Positions 1 to 8,111 of a stretch of 33,583 nucleotides of DNA are shown here, piece after piece; the first letter of the stretch is position 1; each line of letters begins with the position of its first letter. Source of the DNA: a virus; IMG/VR virus record IMGVR_UViG_3300037587_000539, positions 1 to 33,583 of that record; one strand, given 5' to 3'. Below the pieces are notes generated by a model. That model saw only the letters and a list, made by a program, of their open reading frames with translations, did not search any database and was not told the DNA's origin. Made by a program: the position numbers and the translations under genes.

Positions 1-2
1 TG

Positions 3-1679
3 GGTGGGGTTGGGGGGGGGGGTGGCGGCTTTGGCGGGCCATCCGCATCAGAGTTAGCGCAAGAGGCTCAAGGAACAGGCACGGTTTTAGGAAGTGACGA
101 CAAAACGCAATCAATAATAAATGCTCAAGATCGCTTTATTGATATAGCAGTTGATCAACTGGCAGAGTTGCGCGGAATAAAAGGCGCTTTAACAAATGTT
201 ACAGTTGGAATATCAAGCTTGGCCGCGAGGGTTGCTGGCGGTAGCCTAGCCACAGCAGGGCAAGCGGTTGTTGCGGGTGATGTCATTGGAGGGGCAGAGG
301 TGCAAGAAGTTTTTGGTGCCCGTATTGATTTTATAAATCAGAGCCTTGGTCAAGTAATAGACAAAGGGGCTCTAGATATAGAAATTGCGTTTGAAACTTT
401 AACGCGCAGAACTTTTGAAATACTCACTAGTAGAGCGACCGGATCTGAAACAAAAGTTATTCTAAAAAGAGAAGACATAGTAGTAAACGCAAGCGAGGCA
501 ATCAACGAATCAGTTGGTCAAATTCTAATTGGGATGGGTGAAACGGTATCCCAATCAGTCGCATTACTCGGGCTGGAAGGCAAAAAAACAATTGAAGAAT
601 TTGTTGTTAATATCGGCAATATAAACCTAGAAGGATTGACCGGCGAAGAAATACAAACAGAGCTTGAAGCGATATTTGGCAGGCAAGCCGATTTAATGGC
701 TCAGTTTCTTATTCCTGAATTGTCAAATTTTCAGCGTGTAGGTGAGGGTTTATTTGATACGCTAACTCGAATCACCCAAGAGCAAGTTATATTTAATGAC
801 GCAATTGATTTCATGGGTGATAGCCTGTCAAATCTATCAAGCATCATGCAAATTGAAGTTGCCCAATCGATTATTACAATGGCAGGCGGGCTTGATAGCT
901 TTAGCGATTTAACTGATGAGTTTTTTGATAGCTTTTTCACCGAAGAGGAAAAGTTTGAGCGCTTAAGCGGTTCGTTAAACGATGCAGTTTCAGAAATGGG
1001 GCTTTCGATGTTTGAAACACGAGGGGCATTCAGAGCGGCCGTTGAGGGCGTTGATAAAACAACGGCGGCAGGACAAGCTTTGTTCGTTGGGCTACTTGAG
1101 TTGGCCCCCGCTTTTGATGATTTCTTTGATGGTATCGAGTCTAATTTAATATCATTATCCGATAACATTAAAAGCGCGCTTGGGCTGGATAGCAGCAACG
1201 ATTTAATATCCGCCTTGGCTGGGGCTAGAAGGGGCGACTTTGGAGAAGCAAGAGAGCTTGATATTAAGTCTCTAATAAACCTAAACCCTAGATTATTCGA
1301 AAGCGCAGAGGCGTTAGCTGTTCAAGAGGCTATCAACAGGGGCAGGTTGGCCACTATCGCGGGGCTAGCCGATCCATCAGTAGCAGAAACAGAACTTGAA
1401 GCTCTTAACAAGCAAATAAGCTTGTCACAAGATATTGCTGATAACACTCTTAGTATTGTTGATGCAATAACCTCAATACCTAGCGCCGTTGCAACATCTA
1501 ATGCCGAGTCGTCAAATGAAAGTAACGTTGTTACTCTTGCTACCATACGTGATGAGATAAAGAAAACTCGTGATGAGGACAAGGAAATACAAATGGTAAT
1601 ATTAAGAAATTCAACAACATCTGCCGACGCGTTACAGGAATTTATGCTAAATGGTATGGACGTAAGGGAGATTACATAA
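3..1679 (+). CDS. Tail tape-measure protein, C-terminal part (5' end outside window)
   Basis: The reading frame is open from the first bases of the window, so the gene is cut at its 5' end; a TTG at 168 is only an internal codon. The first visible residues are glycine-rich (GGVGGGGGFGGPSASE) and lead into a GTGTVLGSDDKTQSI motif. This layout, a Gly-rich linker then GTVxGD-like text and a long acidic helical tail of about 500 residues, is common at the C-terminus of siphophage tape-measure proteins, which set tail length. The next gene's ATG overlaps the stop codon (TAATG), as expected in a tail operon. The family call rests on this motif style and position. The N-terminal tape-measure region cannot be seen. 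Confidence 0.72.
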   Translation, partial: GGVGGGGGGFGGPSASELAQEAQGTGTVLGSDDKTQSIINAQDRFIDIAVDQLAELRGIKGALTNVTVGISSLAARVAGGSLATAGQAVVAGDVIGGAEVQEVFGARIDFINQSLGQVIDKGALDIEIAFETLTRRTFEILTSRATGSETKVILKREDIVVNASEAINESVGQILIGMGETVSQSVALLGLEGKKTIEEFVVNIGNINLEGLTGEEIQTELEAIFGRQADLMAQFLIPELSNFQRVGEGLFDTLTRITQEQVIFNDAIDFMGDSLSNLSSIMQIEVAQSIITMAGGLDSFSDLTDEFFDSFFTEEEKFERLSGSLNDAVSEMGLSMFETRGAFRAAVEGVDKTTAAGQALFVGLLELAPAFDDFFDGIESNLISLSDNIKSALGLDSSNDLISALAGARRGDFGEARELDIKSLINLNPRLFESAEALAVQEAINRGRLATIAGLADPSVAETELEALNKQISLSQDIADNTLSIVDAITSIPSAVATSNAESSNESNVVTLATIRDEIKKTRDEDKEIQMVILRNSTTSADALQEFMLNGMDVREIT

Positions 1680-2596
1680 TGAGAGTGATTCGGCCGCAAA
1701 CAATTGATGATGCCAATTTAACATCGTCGACAATAGCAGAACCAGACGCAGGCGAAACGGTTTGGGTGCCTGCAACTCTTACCCTTGGAACGAGGCGAAT
1801 TAACACAACAACTCACCGAGTTTATGAGGTGGTGGCTGATCCAGATACGGCTGACGATCCGGTAGGCGTGAATGAGGGAATAAACGCCAACCCTCCAACC
1901 TGGGTTAATGTTGCGCCAACAAATAAATTTGCGATGTTTGACAACATTAATAGCACTCAATCATCAGAAACAACATCATTAGTTGTTGAAATAACTACTG
2001 GGCTTGTTACTAATTCAATAGCCGGTTTTAACATTGATGGCGCATCAACGATAAATGTAACAATGACCGATCCAACGGCTGGCGTTGTTTTTGATCGCGA
2101 CATTAGTATGATTAATAACTCACAGGTTGGGTCGTGGTGGGATTTCTTCTTTGCCCCAATAATTAATATTACATCATTTGTAATTCTTGATATGCCAATA
2201 TTCCCCGATGCAACAATAAAAATAACGGTTACCGGCTCAACAATAGATTTTGGTAGTTTAATTGTTGGTAGTCAAATTACACTAGGAATAACAAATTTCG
2301 GAACGTCATTGCAATTGTTAGATTTTAGCCGAAAAGAAACAGATTCTTTTGGTAATACAGTGGTAGTGCCGGGGCGCACATCTAAGTTGGTAAACTTCAA
2401 TGTTACCATTCAGAAAAGCTTGGTTGGTTATGTGTTTGATCAGCTAACTCAGCTAACTGGCTCGCCATCTGTATGGGTTGGCACTGATGAGACAGACGAT
2501 GCCACTTTGGTATTTGGTTACTACAGAAACTTCCGAAATAATATCAGTAGTCCGACAATTACGGATGCGACAATCACAGTTGAGGGCTTAGTTTAG
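1679..2596 (+). CDS. Putative tail structural protein
   Basis: This 305-aa protein starts at an ATG sharing one base with the tape-measure stop, so translation is coupled. It is rich in beta-forming residues, Thr, Ile and Asn, with a KFAMFDNINSTQS segment near residue 100 followed by jelly-roll-like text (GSWWDFFFAP). Proteins of this style follow the tape measure in YuA-like and related siphophages and are annotated as virion or carbohydrate-binding tail proteins. No signal peptide or membrane segment is seen. The exact role (distal tail, hub or baseplate) is inferred from position only. Confidence 0.6.
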   Translation: MRVIRPQTIDDANLTSSTIAEPDAGETVWVPATLTLGTRRINTTTHRVYEVVADPDTADDPVGVNEGINANPPTWVNVAPTNKFAMFDNINSTQSSETTSLVVEITTGLVTNSIAGFNIDGASTINVTMTDPTAGVVFDRDISMINNSQVGSWWDFFFAPIINITSFVILDMPIFPDATIKITVTGSTIDFGSLIVGSQITLGITNFGTSLQLLDFSRKETDSFGNTVVVPGRTSKLVNFNVTIQKSLVGYVFDQLTQLTGSPSVWVGTDETDDATLVFGYYRNFRNNISSPTITDATITVEGLV

Positions 2597-2621
2597 GCGT
2601 GATTAAAAATAATGGTATACT
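2593..2621 (+). promoter_or_regulatory. Putative extended -10 promoter for the tail fibre gene
   Basis: An extended -10 element TGGTATACT (2613-2621) lies 28 bases upstream of the tail-fibre ATG, with only a weak -35 match (TTAGGC, 2593-2598) at 17-base spacing. It sits in the 52-base gap after the preceding gene, so the fibre gene could be expressed apart from the tape-measure operon. Similar extended -10 elements occur near 20501 and 21702. Confidence 0.42.
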
Positions 2622-2648
2622 AAATTAAATCAAAATTAAGGGCTTAAA

Positions 2649-4910
2649 ATGACCATCCCAACAATACCGCTATATGTCGGTGACATTCCAGATCGAAATA
2701 CCCAAGATGCCGCAACGTTCACGCTGAACGCGGTAACTTGGCTTGATTACCAATTAATACAGATTCCCGCCACAAACACATCAATTGGTGAGATTAATAG
2801 TACAGCGATTCAAGTTACGGCAGACGCAGACGCCGCCGCCGTAAGTGCAGTTACCGCAGAATCAAGCGCAAACTTCAAAGGGCGATGGGTTGATCTAACT
2901 GGCGCTTTGAATATTCCGGCATCAGTTGAGCGTAATAGCAGGGTATACCAGCTGCTTGAAAACTTAGCAGACGTTACACTTGCAGATCCGTCAACTAGCT
3001 CTAAATGGCTTATTATTAGTTCTAGCGAGTTCTACGCTAGCGACCATGGTTTCATCGGGAGCCTCGCGGGAGACCAATCAGCAGCGTTTGATGCAATGCT
3101 ACTGGTGGCCTCGGTGGTGGGGGCTCGGAGTGTGATATTTCCAATACCTACAGACTTCGACATTGACACTACTATCGTAAATATGCACGACGTAATATTG
3201 TCGGGTTTCGCGACTATACGGACGGACAATGCGGACAATAGATACATTAAGTGCTCAAGCGAAAATAGAATCTCTCAAGAGTCTGATTTTGTTGACATTG
3301 GGGATATGTCCTCGTTTAGCAACGCGGTGCTAAACGCAAGATATGGGGGGGTAAACCCTCGCGTCGTACTATTAGGAGACTCGCTATTGATGGGGGGTCA
3401 AAATTTCAACGACTATAGCTGGCCTGCATCGCGGATCGAAACCGAGATACGAAACGCCCTTGGATCGGATGGTTTGAATTGTGAGTTTTTTAATCGAGCG
3501 ATCGCAGGGTCTAACATAGGTGAGGTTGAGGGCATAATCCCAGGATTCGCTACACCGGCGACGACACACGCACCAGGTGAAGTCGCGTGGATCGACAATA
3601 CTGGCGTAACGTGGCTTTCATACGTTACCGCACTACAGCCTGACCTGATTGTGCTAGCGTTCGGGATGAACGCGCAGAGTTCAGACGACATTCAAGACGC
3701 GATATCACTCCGTGCTGCGCTAAAGGCACTACCATCTAAACCGTCAATAATCTGGATGTCAACACCCATGCGCACGGTTGACGCGTCAAAGTCGTTGGGC
3801 GTGTTCCCTGGTAACGAGCACACCAACGCGGCGGGCCTGTCTTACGCTAATTTCGGCAGGTTTGTTAGGGATACGGTTATCGACGTAAATAGATCTTCTA
3901 ACATGGTTATGCTAGGGCGCGACAACTACAGCGCAGCAATCGAAGCGGAGGACGAAAACAGAAGCGTGGTATCTATTGGGTCGACCTCCTCGATCGTTGG
4001 TGGAAAGATAACCGCACAGTTAGTCGTAGGGGGTTCGATAAGGTCGGAGGAGTTTTCGCGGGATTGCGCGGTCGAGTTTAGAGTTACGACACAAGGGGCG
4101 CTTATTCGAGTTATTGGCCGCGCAGACACGGCGTCGATCAACTCGATACACATAGAAATAACCCCGACAGACATCAATCTAATCGGGCCGGATCGTGTCA
4201 CTGGGGTGATGGGTACGATTGCGACCGTGGCTGCTACTGTCTCAGGTAAGTTAGTTCGATTTCAGATGCTAGGTAATCGGGTGTTCGTCGCGCTAGATAA
4301 TGTCTTCGTAATAAATGAGGATCAAATCTACGGTGCGCAGTTTTCTAACAACTTAAGGGTTGACGCCCTAACCGGAGCCTCTGATTTTACGAATTTAGTA
4401 TTTAGGAGTGGCACCTATAAGACTAACGTTCCCACGTTATCCACAGACCAAATCTTTAGCGCTGACCCGGCTTTTGGCGCGGGGGGTAATGACCTTAACC
4501 ACCCCAACACAATTGGCATTGAGTATATCTACGGGTCCGCGTTAAAAGGATTTAGTAAGAAGCTACTCACTGAAATGGCCAATAATAAAACGGTGTTATC
4601 CGTTGCTTTCCCAGTCCTAGACGGTGCCTTCACGTCGGGTACGATGGTCGCACGAAGAGTAGGGAACAACATAACAGTTAACGCCGACGCGCTGCAAGGC
4701 ACTATCTCCGCAGGTACAGTCATTGCGACACTTGATCTATTGTACCTGCCCACCGAAGACTTAGTGGTCAGCGGAATATTTCGAGGCACACAGGATCGGC
4801 AAGTAAGCGTATTTATTGAGGCATCTACAGGTGACATAATTTATAAAAGCGCTACCGCTGCCGGTGATGGGACTTACGGGTTCACGGTAACTTACGCTAG
4901 ACTAAATTAA
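2649..4910 (+). CDS. Tail fibre/spike protein with SGNH (GDSL) hydrolase domain
   Basis: This 753-aa protein probably binds the host surface. The first 125 residues resemble attachment modules of phage tail fibres (NFKGRWVDLTGALNIPASV). An SGNH/GDSL esterase-type domain follows: block I VVLLGDSLLMGG with Ser245, a block II-like NRAIAGSN, block III FGMNA with Asn341, and a block V-like NEHTNAAG with His391. Such domains deacetylate or de-esterify surface sugars. The Asp normally three residues before the catalytic His is Gly here, so activity may be altered or the Asp supplied elsewhere. After about residue 125 codon choice becomes more CG-rich (many TCG, GCG and CGN codons) than in the neighbours, suggesting a swapped receptor-binding part. 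A terminator follows directly. Confidence 0.8.
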   Translation: MTIPTIPLYVGDIPDRNTQDAATFTLNAVTWLDYQLIQIPATNTSIGEINSTAIQVTADADAAAVSAVTAESSANFKGRWVDLTGALNIPASVERNSRVYQLLENLADVTLADPSTSSKWLIISSSEFYASDHGFIGSLAGDQSAAFDAMLLVASVVGARSVIFPIPTDFDIDTTIVNMHDVILSGFATIRTDNADNRYIKCSSENRISQESDFVDIGDMSSFSNAVLNARYGGVNPRVVLLGDSLLMGGQNFNDYSWPASRIETEIRNALGSDGLNCEFFNRAIAGSNIGEVEGIIPGFATPATTHAPGEVAWIDNTGVTWLSYVTALQPDLIVLAFGMNAQSSDDIQDAISLRAALKALPSKPSIIWMSTPMRTVDASKSLGVFPGNEHTNAAGLSYANFGRFVRDTVIDVNRSSNMVMLGRDNYSAAIEAEDENRSVVSIGSTSSIVGGKITAQLVVGGSIRSEEFSRDCAVEFRVTTQGALIRVIGRADTASINSIHIEITPTDINLIGPDRVTGVMGTIATVAATVSGKLVRFQMLGNRVFVALDNVFVINEDQIYGAQFSNNLRVDALTGASDFTNLVFRSGTYKTNVPTLSTDQIFSADPAFGAGGNDLNHPNTIGIEYIYGSALKGFSKKLLTEMANNKTVLSVAFPVLDGAFTSGTMVARRVGNNITVNADALQGTISAGTVIATLDLLYLPTEDLVVSGIFRGTQDRQVSVFIEASTGDIIYKSATAAGDGTYGFTVTYARLN

Positions 4911-4935
4911 TGGTGTCGGCTGGTTAATGCGATGA

Positions 4936-4970
4936 AAATGACGCCTGAATGTTAGGCGTCATTTATTTAC
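4936..4970. terminator. Strong bidirectional rho-independent terminator
   Basis: Perfect 11-bp arms (4936-4946 AAATGACGCCT and 4954-4964 AGGCGTCATTT) enclose a 7-base loop. A/T-rich sequence on both sides lets it work in both directions. It lies between the converging tail operon and the minus-strand early operon, and overlaps the stop codon of the 26-aa minus-strand gene. Confidence 0.85.
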
Positions 4971-5039
4971 CTTTTTATAAAGCCACCAGCAGCCGGCAGC
5001 AAATAAAATTAAGAATATCACACCTGGCATGTTAGGCAT
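4959..5039 (-). CDS. 26-aa single-span membrane peptide
   Basis: The tiny frame encodes MPNMPGVIFLILFAAGCWWL followed by YKKVNK. It has one hydrophobic span (about residues 6-20) and a positively charged C-terminal tail. AAGGGG sits 8 bases upstream of the ATG, a good ribosome site, and the gene follows the DUF1064-like gene as the last cistron of the minus operon. Its stop codon lies inside the terminator stem. Function is unknown; such peptides can act on the host membrane or in superinfection exclusion. Support is the RBS, the clean membrane span and the operon position. Confidence 0.6.
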   Translation of the reverse strand: MPNMPGVIFLILFAAGCWWLYKKVNK

Positions 5040-5049
5040 AAACGACCCC

Positions 5050-5358
5050 TTATGTTTCAAATATATCAAACCCGTAAATAGCTTTAATCATCTTTTTCTT
5101 TAGGTTATATACGGGAGTTTTTACGCCCTTCACATCCTCGATCACTTCTTTGCCATCTTGAGTGTATTTAAAATCAGCTTTGTAAAACCCAATTTTGGTG
5201 CCGTTAATAATAAGGTCGAATCTTGGTTGAAGACTTAGATCCGATATATGCCCGGCTTTTTGCAATAACACCAAGGCGCGATATCTTGCCGCCTCTTTTT
5301 TTGAATCAAACTTTATGCCGTCGACCGTTGTTTTTATTGCTCCGTATTTATTTCTCAT
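5050..5358 (-). CDS. DUF1064-family putative nuclease
   Basis: The 102-aa protein has the DUF1064 pattern: KYGAIKTTVDGIKFDSKKEAARY at the start (residues 4-26), SLQPRFDL in the middle, then YKADFKYTQDGKEVIEDVKG and a lysine-rich end. The spaced E (SKKEA), D (KADF) and E-x-x-K-like EDVKG are what a PD-(D/E)XK-type nuclease fold would need. Phage members often lie in nin-like regions and are proposed to act on recombination intermediates, possibly in place of a Holliday-junction resolvase. The start overlaps the upstream gene by ATGA. The family call is firm; the biochemical role is inferred. Confidence 0.8.
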   Translation of the reverse strand: MRNKYGAIKTTVDGIKFDSKKEAARYRALVLLQKAGHISDLSLQPRFDLIINGTKIGFYKADFKYTQDGKEVIEDVKGVKTPVYNLKKKMIKAIYGFDIFET

Positions 5359-5714
5359 TTTCTTGTGTCCATTATTGCGTTAATAACATCTTGGCCGAAT
5401 GGTAAAGTTATTCCACTTTCAGCCATCGAGTTGATCATTTCCTTGAACAGTTCAGATTGAAGCCCGAACGCATCGGTGAATCTATGCCGGTAATGCGTGA
5501 CGTTTAGCCCGTTGTTGCTGCCGACGTCATGAAGGCGAATCGGTAATGGCAGAATAAACCACTCACCGATAGCTATTTTATTGTGCTTACCTTTACGGCC
5601 AACTACATGATGAATTTGCCGATGGTACCCGTTGAGTTCGCTTTGCTCGTAACCTATGGTTTCGTACCAGTTAACCACGTTAGCAACCCATCGTTTTTGC
5701 TCTGAATTAGCCAT
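5355..5714 (-). CDS. Ref/DUF968-like HNH-family nuclease (putative)
   Basis: The 119-aa protein carries QIHHVVGRKGKHNK, then WFILPLPIRLHD and YRHRFTDAFG. This layout (HH-I/V-G ... PL ... HD ... F ... FG-x-Q) parallels DUF968, the family of phage P1 Ref, a RecA-dependent HNH-like nuclease. It lies between a nin-like unknown and the DUF1064 gene, with TAATG and ATGA overlaps on its two sides, fitting a recombination/repair module. The usual Cys residues of the Ref zinc site are not obvious, so the match is partial. Confidence 0.55.
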   Translation of the reverse strand: MANSEQKRWVANVVNWYETIGYEQSELNGYHRQIHHVVGRKGKHNKIAIGEWFILPLPIRLHDVGSNNGLNVTHYRHRFTDAFGLQSELFKEMINSMAESGITLPFGQDVINAIMDTRK

Positions 5715-6208
5715 TATTTATTTTGCTCCTGTTCTAGCTGTGAGTATTCAGAATCGCGCGGATTGAATAGAATTATACCGCGTTCACCGGCCCATATTTG
5801 ATGCTTCATCATGGCGCTGAACCTTTCACCTTTAGTGGCCGCTCGCATGCCGTCATGGTCTTTTTTGGCCCAACCAAGTCGAACGCCATCAGCATCAGCG
5901 CCTAAATATTGTTGGGAAAAAAGTTCGTGAGCATCATCTTTATTAAACGGGCGAGTTCCATAGTGCGATCCGTCTGTTTTAAGCATTAATGGCATAGTGC
6001 AACCATTACCAGCCATAAATTTAGCTGTTGATGACATCCAGGCACGCCAAAGACGGGCCATTCCCCACTTGCCAGTATTGCCGCTTTGAGTGCTTAAAAC
6101 TAACAGAGGTGTTTTTTCCAGTTCAATCTGTATCGATTCAAAGCATTCATGAATGTTATGTTTAGTGCATTGGTAATCAGCCATAATAATGTTACTCTTG
6201 CATTTCAC
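5714..6208 (-). CDS. Conserved phage protein, possibly NinB-like recombination protein
   Basis: Up to 164 aa. The central text GKWGMARLWRAWMSSTAKF and RPFNKDDAHELFSQQYLG and the end WAGERGIILFNPRDSEY look strongly constrained. Its place upstream of the Ref-like and DUF1064 genes and downstream of lambda P-like replication matches ninB in lambdoid phages, and the ERGxxxx ending is mildly NinB-like, but I do not claim the family. An internal ATG (MADYQC, residue 9) is an alternative start. The Trp and Arg content suggests nucleic-acid binding. Confidence 0.6.
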   Translation of the reverse strand: MKCKSNIIMADYQCTKHNIHECFESIQIELEKTPLLVLSTQSGNTGKWGMARLWRAWMSSTAKFMAGNGCTMPLMLKTDGSHYGTRPFNKDDAHELFSQQYLGADADGVRLGWAKKDHDGMRAATKGERFSAMMKHQIWAGERGIILFNPRDSEYSQLEQEQNK

Positions 6209-6219
6209 TTGTTAGTTTT

Positions 6220-6245
6220 GGCCCATATGGATATGGGCCGTTTTT
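6220..6245 (+). terminator. Hairpin with plus-strand U-tract inside the minus-strand operon
   Basis: GGCCCATAT (6220-6228) pairs with ATATGGGCC (6231-6239), effectively an 8-bp stem with a TGGA loop, followed by GTTTTT on the plus strand. On the minus strand the A-run comes first and overlaps the TAA of the 58-aa gene. It is therefore placed to stop transcription running against the operon, not along it. Confidence 0.55.
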
Positions 6246-6420
6246 ATTCTGAATCATCAGCAATTGTATCTTCATAAGTTATTTTAGTGTTGTGCTGCTG
6301 CATCCAGGTTGGAATGTTTTTATTAAGCCAATTCCAAGCGTCACTCTGTGTTTTCAATCCTTCATACCATCGGACGTAACTAACTAAGTCGTCGATTTGT
6401 TCTTGGGTTTTTAGCTGCAT
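6244..6420 (-). CDS. Small protein of unknown function (58 aa)
   Basis: It begins MQLKTQEQIDDLVSYVRWYE and ends ITYEDTIADDSE, is acidic and Trp-rich (four Trp), and is predicted mainly helical with no membrane span. It lies in line with its neighbours on the minus strand, four bases after the stop of the upstream gene. I do not recognise a family. Codon use and operon fit support it. Confidence 0.55.
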   Translation of the reverse strand: MQLKTQEQIDDLVSYVRWYEGLKTQSDAWNWLNKNIPTWMQQHNTKITYEDTIADDSE

Positions 6421-6424
6421 TAGC

Positions 6425-6589
6425 TCACCAACTTAGCTCTATACACAACTTACCAATCCATAAAGCCCTTATATAGCCATCGTAATAACATGAGTAATAG
6501 GATATAAACTTATGGTCTTTGTCGCTCGGTATTTCATGAAATCCAATGTGCCACTCGCCGTAAATTGCTGCTTGAAATAAGTCTTTCAT
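6425..6589 (-). CDS. Small protein of unknown function (54 aa)
   Basis: It begins MKDLFQAAIYGEWHIGFHEI and is rich in Tyr and Trp (YYSCYYDGYIRALWIG). The ATG overlaps the upstream stop as ATGA, with an AGAGGTCAGGACG ribosome-site context. Aromatic-rich with no clear membrane span. No family recognised. Confidence 0.55.
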   Translation of the reverse strand: MKDLFQAAIYGEWHIGFHEIPSDKDHKFISYYSCYYDGYIRALWIGKLCIELSW

Positions 6590-6750
6590 CGTCCTGACCT
6601 CTTATGTTTCCCGCGTCTATTCTTCTTGTGCGGTGGCGTGAATGAATGTTTCGGAAGGTTACACGTCGCCACATGAGCAATGCTTGATTCACAAGATGAT
6701 GCAATTGATAGGGCGACAGCTTGATAGATAATAACGTTATTATTCCTCAT
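6586..6750 (-). CDS. Small basic protein with hydrophobic N-terminus (54 aa)
   Basis: It starts at the ATG giving MRNNNVIIYQ; longer versions of this frame would run through the upstream gene. An N-terminal hydrophobic part with two Cys (residues 7-30) is followed by a very basic tail (HKKNRRGKHKRSGR). This could be a membrane or secreted peptide, or a small nucleic-acid binder. It overlaps the next gene by ATGA. Function unknown. Confidence 0.45.
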   Translation of the reverse strand: MRNNNVIIYQAVALSIASSCESSIAHVATCNLPKHSFTPPHKKNRRGKHKRSGR

Positions 6751-6760
6751 TTTTATCCGC

Positions 6761-6988
6761 CTAGATCTGCTTAAGTGGTGGCAAATCAGTGGCACCATTT
6801 GCGATGTCAATCTGACGTTGGTCATACGCAATTTTGAACTTATCGCGACTATCACAGCCAAGCATTTTGTTAAATGCAGTAATACCCTTGGATTGCTCAA
6901 CAGCGGCATCTTTCAACACTTTTATATCCTTCACCTTGTGGATGTTTGGTCCGGTCATACATGTCATTGTTATATTTGCTAATAGCAT
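6761..6988 (-). CDS. Protein of unknown function (75 aa)
   Basis: The ATG giving MLLANITMTC is chosen because AAAGGGG lies 6 bases upstream, right at the end of the preceding gene; upstream in-frame ATGs would overlap that gene. The protein has a polar, Lys/Asp-rich helical body (KDIKVLKDAAVEQSKGITAF). No domain recognised. Confidence 0.6.
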   Translation of the reverse strand: MLLANITMTCMTGPNIHKVKDIKVLKDAAVEQSKGITAFNKMLGCDSRDKFKIAYDQRQIDIANGATDLPPLKQI

Positions 6989-6989
6989 G

Positions 6990-7325
6990 TTATTCCCCTT
7001 TGTTTTCATCAATAGCATCCAATAAGCCGTCCATTTTCCCGCTATAATCAATTCCTGAATTTGAATCCATCAAGCTATCAGCGTGCCGTTTTATTAATGA
7101 TATCTGCGCCTTAAGCCCATTATTCTCATCGACCAGCTTGTTAATTCTCGCATCAGCTACCGCCAGCATTTCTTGATTAGCGATTTCGATATTGGTTATC
7201 TGATCGTCGTGCTGTTCTAGTTCGGCTTTTAGCTTTACGAACTCACTTTTAGGAATATACTCGCCAAACCCTTCAACCATGATAAGGCTTGACCCGTTAC
7301 CGTCTTTGTATACTTTTCTTTTCAT
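6990..7325 (-). CDS. Coiled-coil protein of unknown function (111 aa)
   Basis: The start is set at MKRKVYKDG, whose ATG overlaps the previous stop (ATGA) with GGAG 8 bases upstream. Residues about 27-80 have a heptad pattern typical of a coiled coil (VKLKAELEQHDDQITNIEIA ... INKLVDENNGLKAQISLIKR). Early-operon phage proteins of this shape are common; no function is known from the sequence. Confidence 0.65.
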   Translation of the reverse strand: MKRKVYKDGNGSSLIMVEGFGEYIPKSEFVKLKAELEQHDDQITNIEIANQEMLAVADARINKLVDENNGLKAQISLIKRHADSLMDSNSGIDYSGKMDGLLDAIDENKGE

Positions 7326-7714
7326 TTCGTTTCGCTCCATTGTCCGTTGAAAAACTCATAATGCGGCTTCTTTCCTGAACTTAGATATCGGTGCATATTT
7401 AAAACTAGCTTACCGCTATAATTTAAATTAAGACTTCTATTGTTTACCCTATACCCATCGCGTGAAGATGAATCTCTAAAGTACCAAGCCCGAACATCAA
7501 TACCGTTAACATTAACCGCCAACCACTCTAAATCGTTTTGCGGGATGAATTCATAATCCTCAACGAACTTAGATCTATTAAGCCACCCAGCCGTGCCGCA
7601 TGGCTTAACGTAATGAACTCTAGCATCACTAAGTCTTGACACCCTCCTTGCGTCGAAGTGACCGCTTATCAGCGATTTTTTACCATGAAACTGCCCGACT
7701 CTTATTTTAATCAT
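7322..7714 (-). CDS. Protein of unknown function (130 aa)
   Basis: The start at MIKIRVGQFHG has GGGGAG 5 bases before the ATG, better than the upstream ATG. The protein is mixed alpha/beta, rich in Arg and aromatics, with a C-terminal MHRYLSSGKKPHYEFFNGQW. No domain recognised. It is followed with ATGA overlap by the coiled-coil gene. The 79 bases upstream of it hold AT-rich sequence but no convincing promoter. Confidence 0.6.
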   Translation of the reverse strand: MIKIRVGQFHGKKSLISGHFDARRVSRLSDARVHYVKPCGTAGWLNRSKFVEDYEFIPQNDLEWLAVNVNGIDVRAWYFRDSSSRDGYRVNNRSLNLNYSGKLVLNMHRYLSSGKKPHYEFFNGQWSETK

Positions 7715-7793
7715 TTCGCTCCCCACTTGTCATTTAGTATAATTTATATCACTTAACTGAGTTGTTGTATCTACGACTATGGTCCACTTGACT

Positions 7794-8111
7794 TTAGTTA
7801 ATTCTCCTTTTCCAGAGTCCATCACTCGAGTTATATTTTTTCTCTACTGGCTTTTTACTGGCAACGGTTCGTTTTAGCTTTGGCTCAACAGCTTTTTGCT
7901 CGGGCCGGTATTCCTCGGCAACCGCTTGAAGATATTTATTAGCTTCATCGCGCCCAGGATACCCATCATTAAACCTGAGCAACTTCTCATAATGATTAGT
8001 AACTTCTCGCCGCCTATCTTCGGGAATGACTTTGAACTTTTTAATTATCCAAAAGATATCATTAACACCACGGCGGCAAAAATACATGATTGGTCTAATT
8101 AGTTTTGTCAT
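7794..8111 (-). CDS. Basic protein of unknown function (105 aa)
   Basis: It begins MTKLIRPIMYFCRRGVNDIF and ends with a lysine-rich, probably disordered tail (KLKRTVASKKPVEKKYNSS). The ATG follows the upstream TGA directly (TGAATG). The basic character fits nucleic-acid binding, but no domain is seen. Confidence 0.55.
   Translation of the reverse strand: MTKLIRPIMYFCRRGVNDIFWIIKKFKVIPEDRRREVTNHYEKLLRFNDGYPGRDEANKYLQAVAEEYRPEQKAVEPKLKRTVASKKPVEKKYNSSDGLWKRRIN

Noticed and set aside
731-1198. 155-aa minus-strand frame within the tape-measure gene
   Set aside because: Ser/Leu-rich antisense shadow of a strongly coding plus-strand frame, with no operon context.
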